A DNA stretch of 24,529 bases from Anaerolineae bacterium (GTDB lineage: Bacteria; Chloroflexota; Anaerolineae; JAFGEY01), in contig JAFGIE010000244.1 of NCBI GenBank assembly GCA_016929775.1, positions 1 to 24,529 of the forward strand. Direction: 5' to 3'. The notes beneath the pieces were generated by a model. That model was not told where the DNA came from, ran no database searches, and was given only the letters and a program-made list of their open reading frames with translations. The translations under genes and the position numbers were made by a program. This document shows, in pieces, positions 24,495-24,529 of this stretch. Each line of letters begins with the position of its first letter. The first letter of the stretch is position 1.

Positions 24495-24529
24495 AGCTCA
24501 GCGTTGCGCAAATCGGATCTGGTCCCGAC

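Overview
The window looks like chromosomal DNA of a GC-rich bacterium, most probably a member of the Chloroflexota. The best clue is the lipoprotein at 2171-3127: after its lipobox come valine/threonine repeats of the EVTREVVVTQ kind, then a Thr/Pro linker, a combination typical of exported proteins of that phylum. A short ThiI without rhodanese domain, split SecD/SecF, a DUF4258/YgiT-type pair and a TMEM165/GDT1 homologue fit. No rRNA or tRNA is present, so this rests on protein style only.

All 24 intact genes and 2 gene remnants lie on the + strand, tightly packed. No interval without a gene exceeds about 215 bases and no convincing Rho-independent terminator (GC stem plus T run) was seen. 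Layout: (1) 1-3127, zinc-ribbon membrane protein, membrane STAS protein, FxLYD lipoprotein; (2) 3132-5340, Cytidylate_kin2-type kinase and a membrane protein with a spermidine-synthase-like domain; (3) 5407-8563, GDT1-type transporter, secD and secF behind a strong promoter; (4) 8588-13816, thiI and an unusual lipoprotein behind their own promoter, then a three-PAS histidine kinase and its NarL-type regulator; (5) 13874-18101, stand-alone receiver, folE, a ferritin-like protein, a Rieske oxygenase and an MFS transporter; (6) 18129-21695, crtI, crtB and a DUF523-DUF1722 protein behind a promoter whose -10 box is the centre of a perfect palindrome; (7) 21696-22312, a scarred region with a DUF4258 toxin-like remnant, an orphan YgiT-type zinc-finger gene and a second damaged copy of the DUF1722 C-terminus; (8) 22364-24365, an orphan carrier protein, an Sfp-type phosphopantetheinyl transferase and a DUF1295 membrane protein, then a second palindrome-centred promoter facing out of the window.

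The biology is mostly housekeeping (protein export, tRNA thiolation, folate) plus carotenoid synthesis: CrtB makes phytoene and CrtI desaturates it. CrtI/CrtB, DUF523-DUF1722, DUF1295 and FolE families recur in light- or oxidative-stress gene sets of other bacteria, so a photoprotective theme for the right half is a reasonable but unproven reading. I see no complete new system such as a defence island. The most novel-looking items are the palindrome-centred promoters, the OB-like/emfourin-like lipoprotein, the extra membrane hairpin in SecD, the ferritin-like protein lacking both ExxH glutamates, and the duplicated gene tail flanking a decayed toxin-antitoxin pair.
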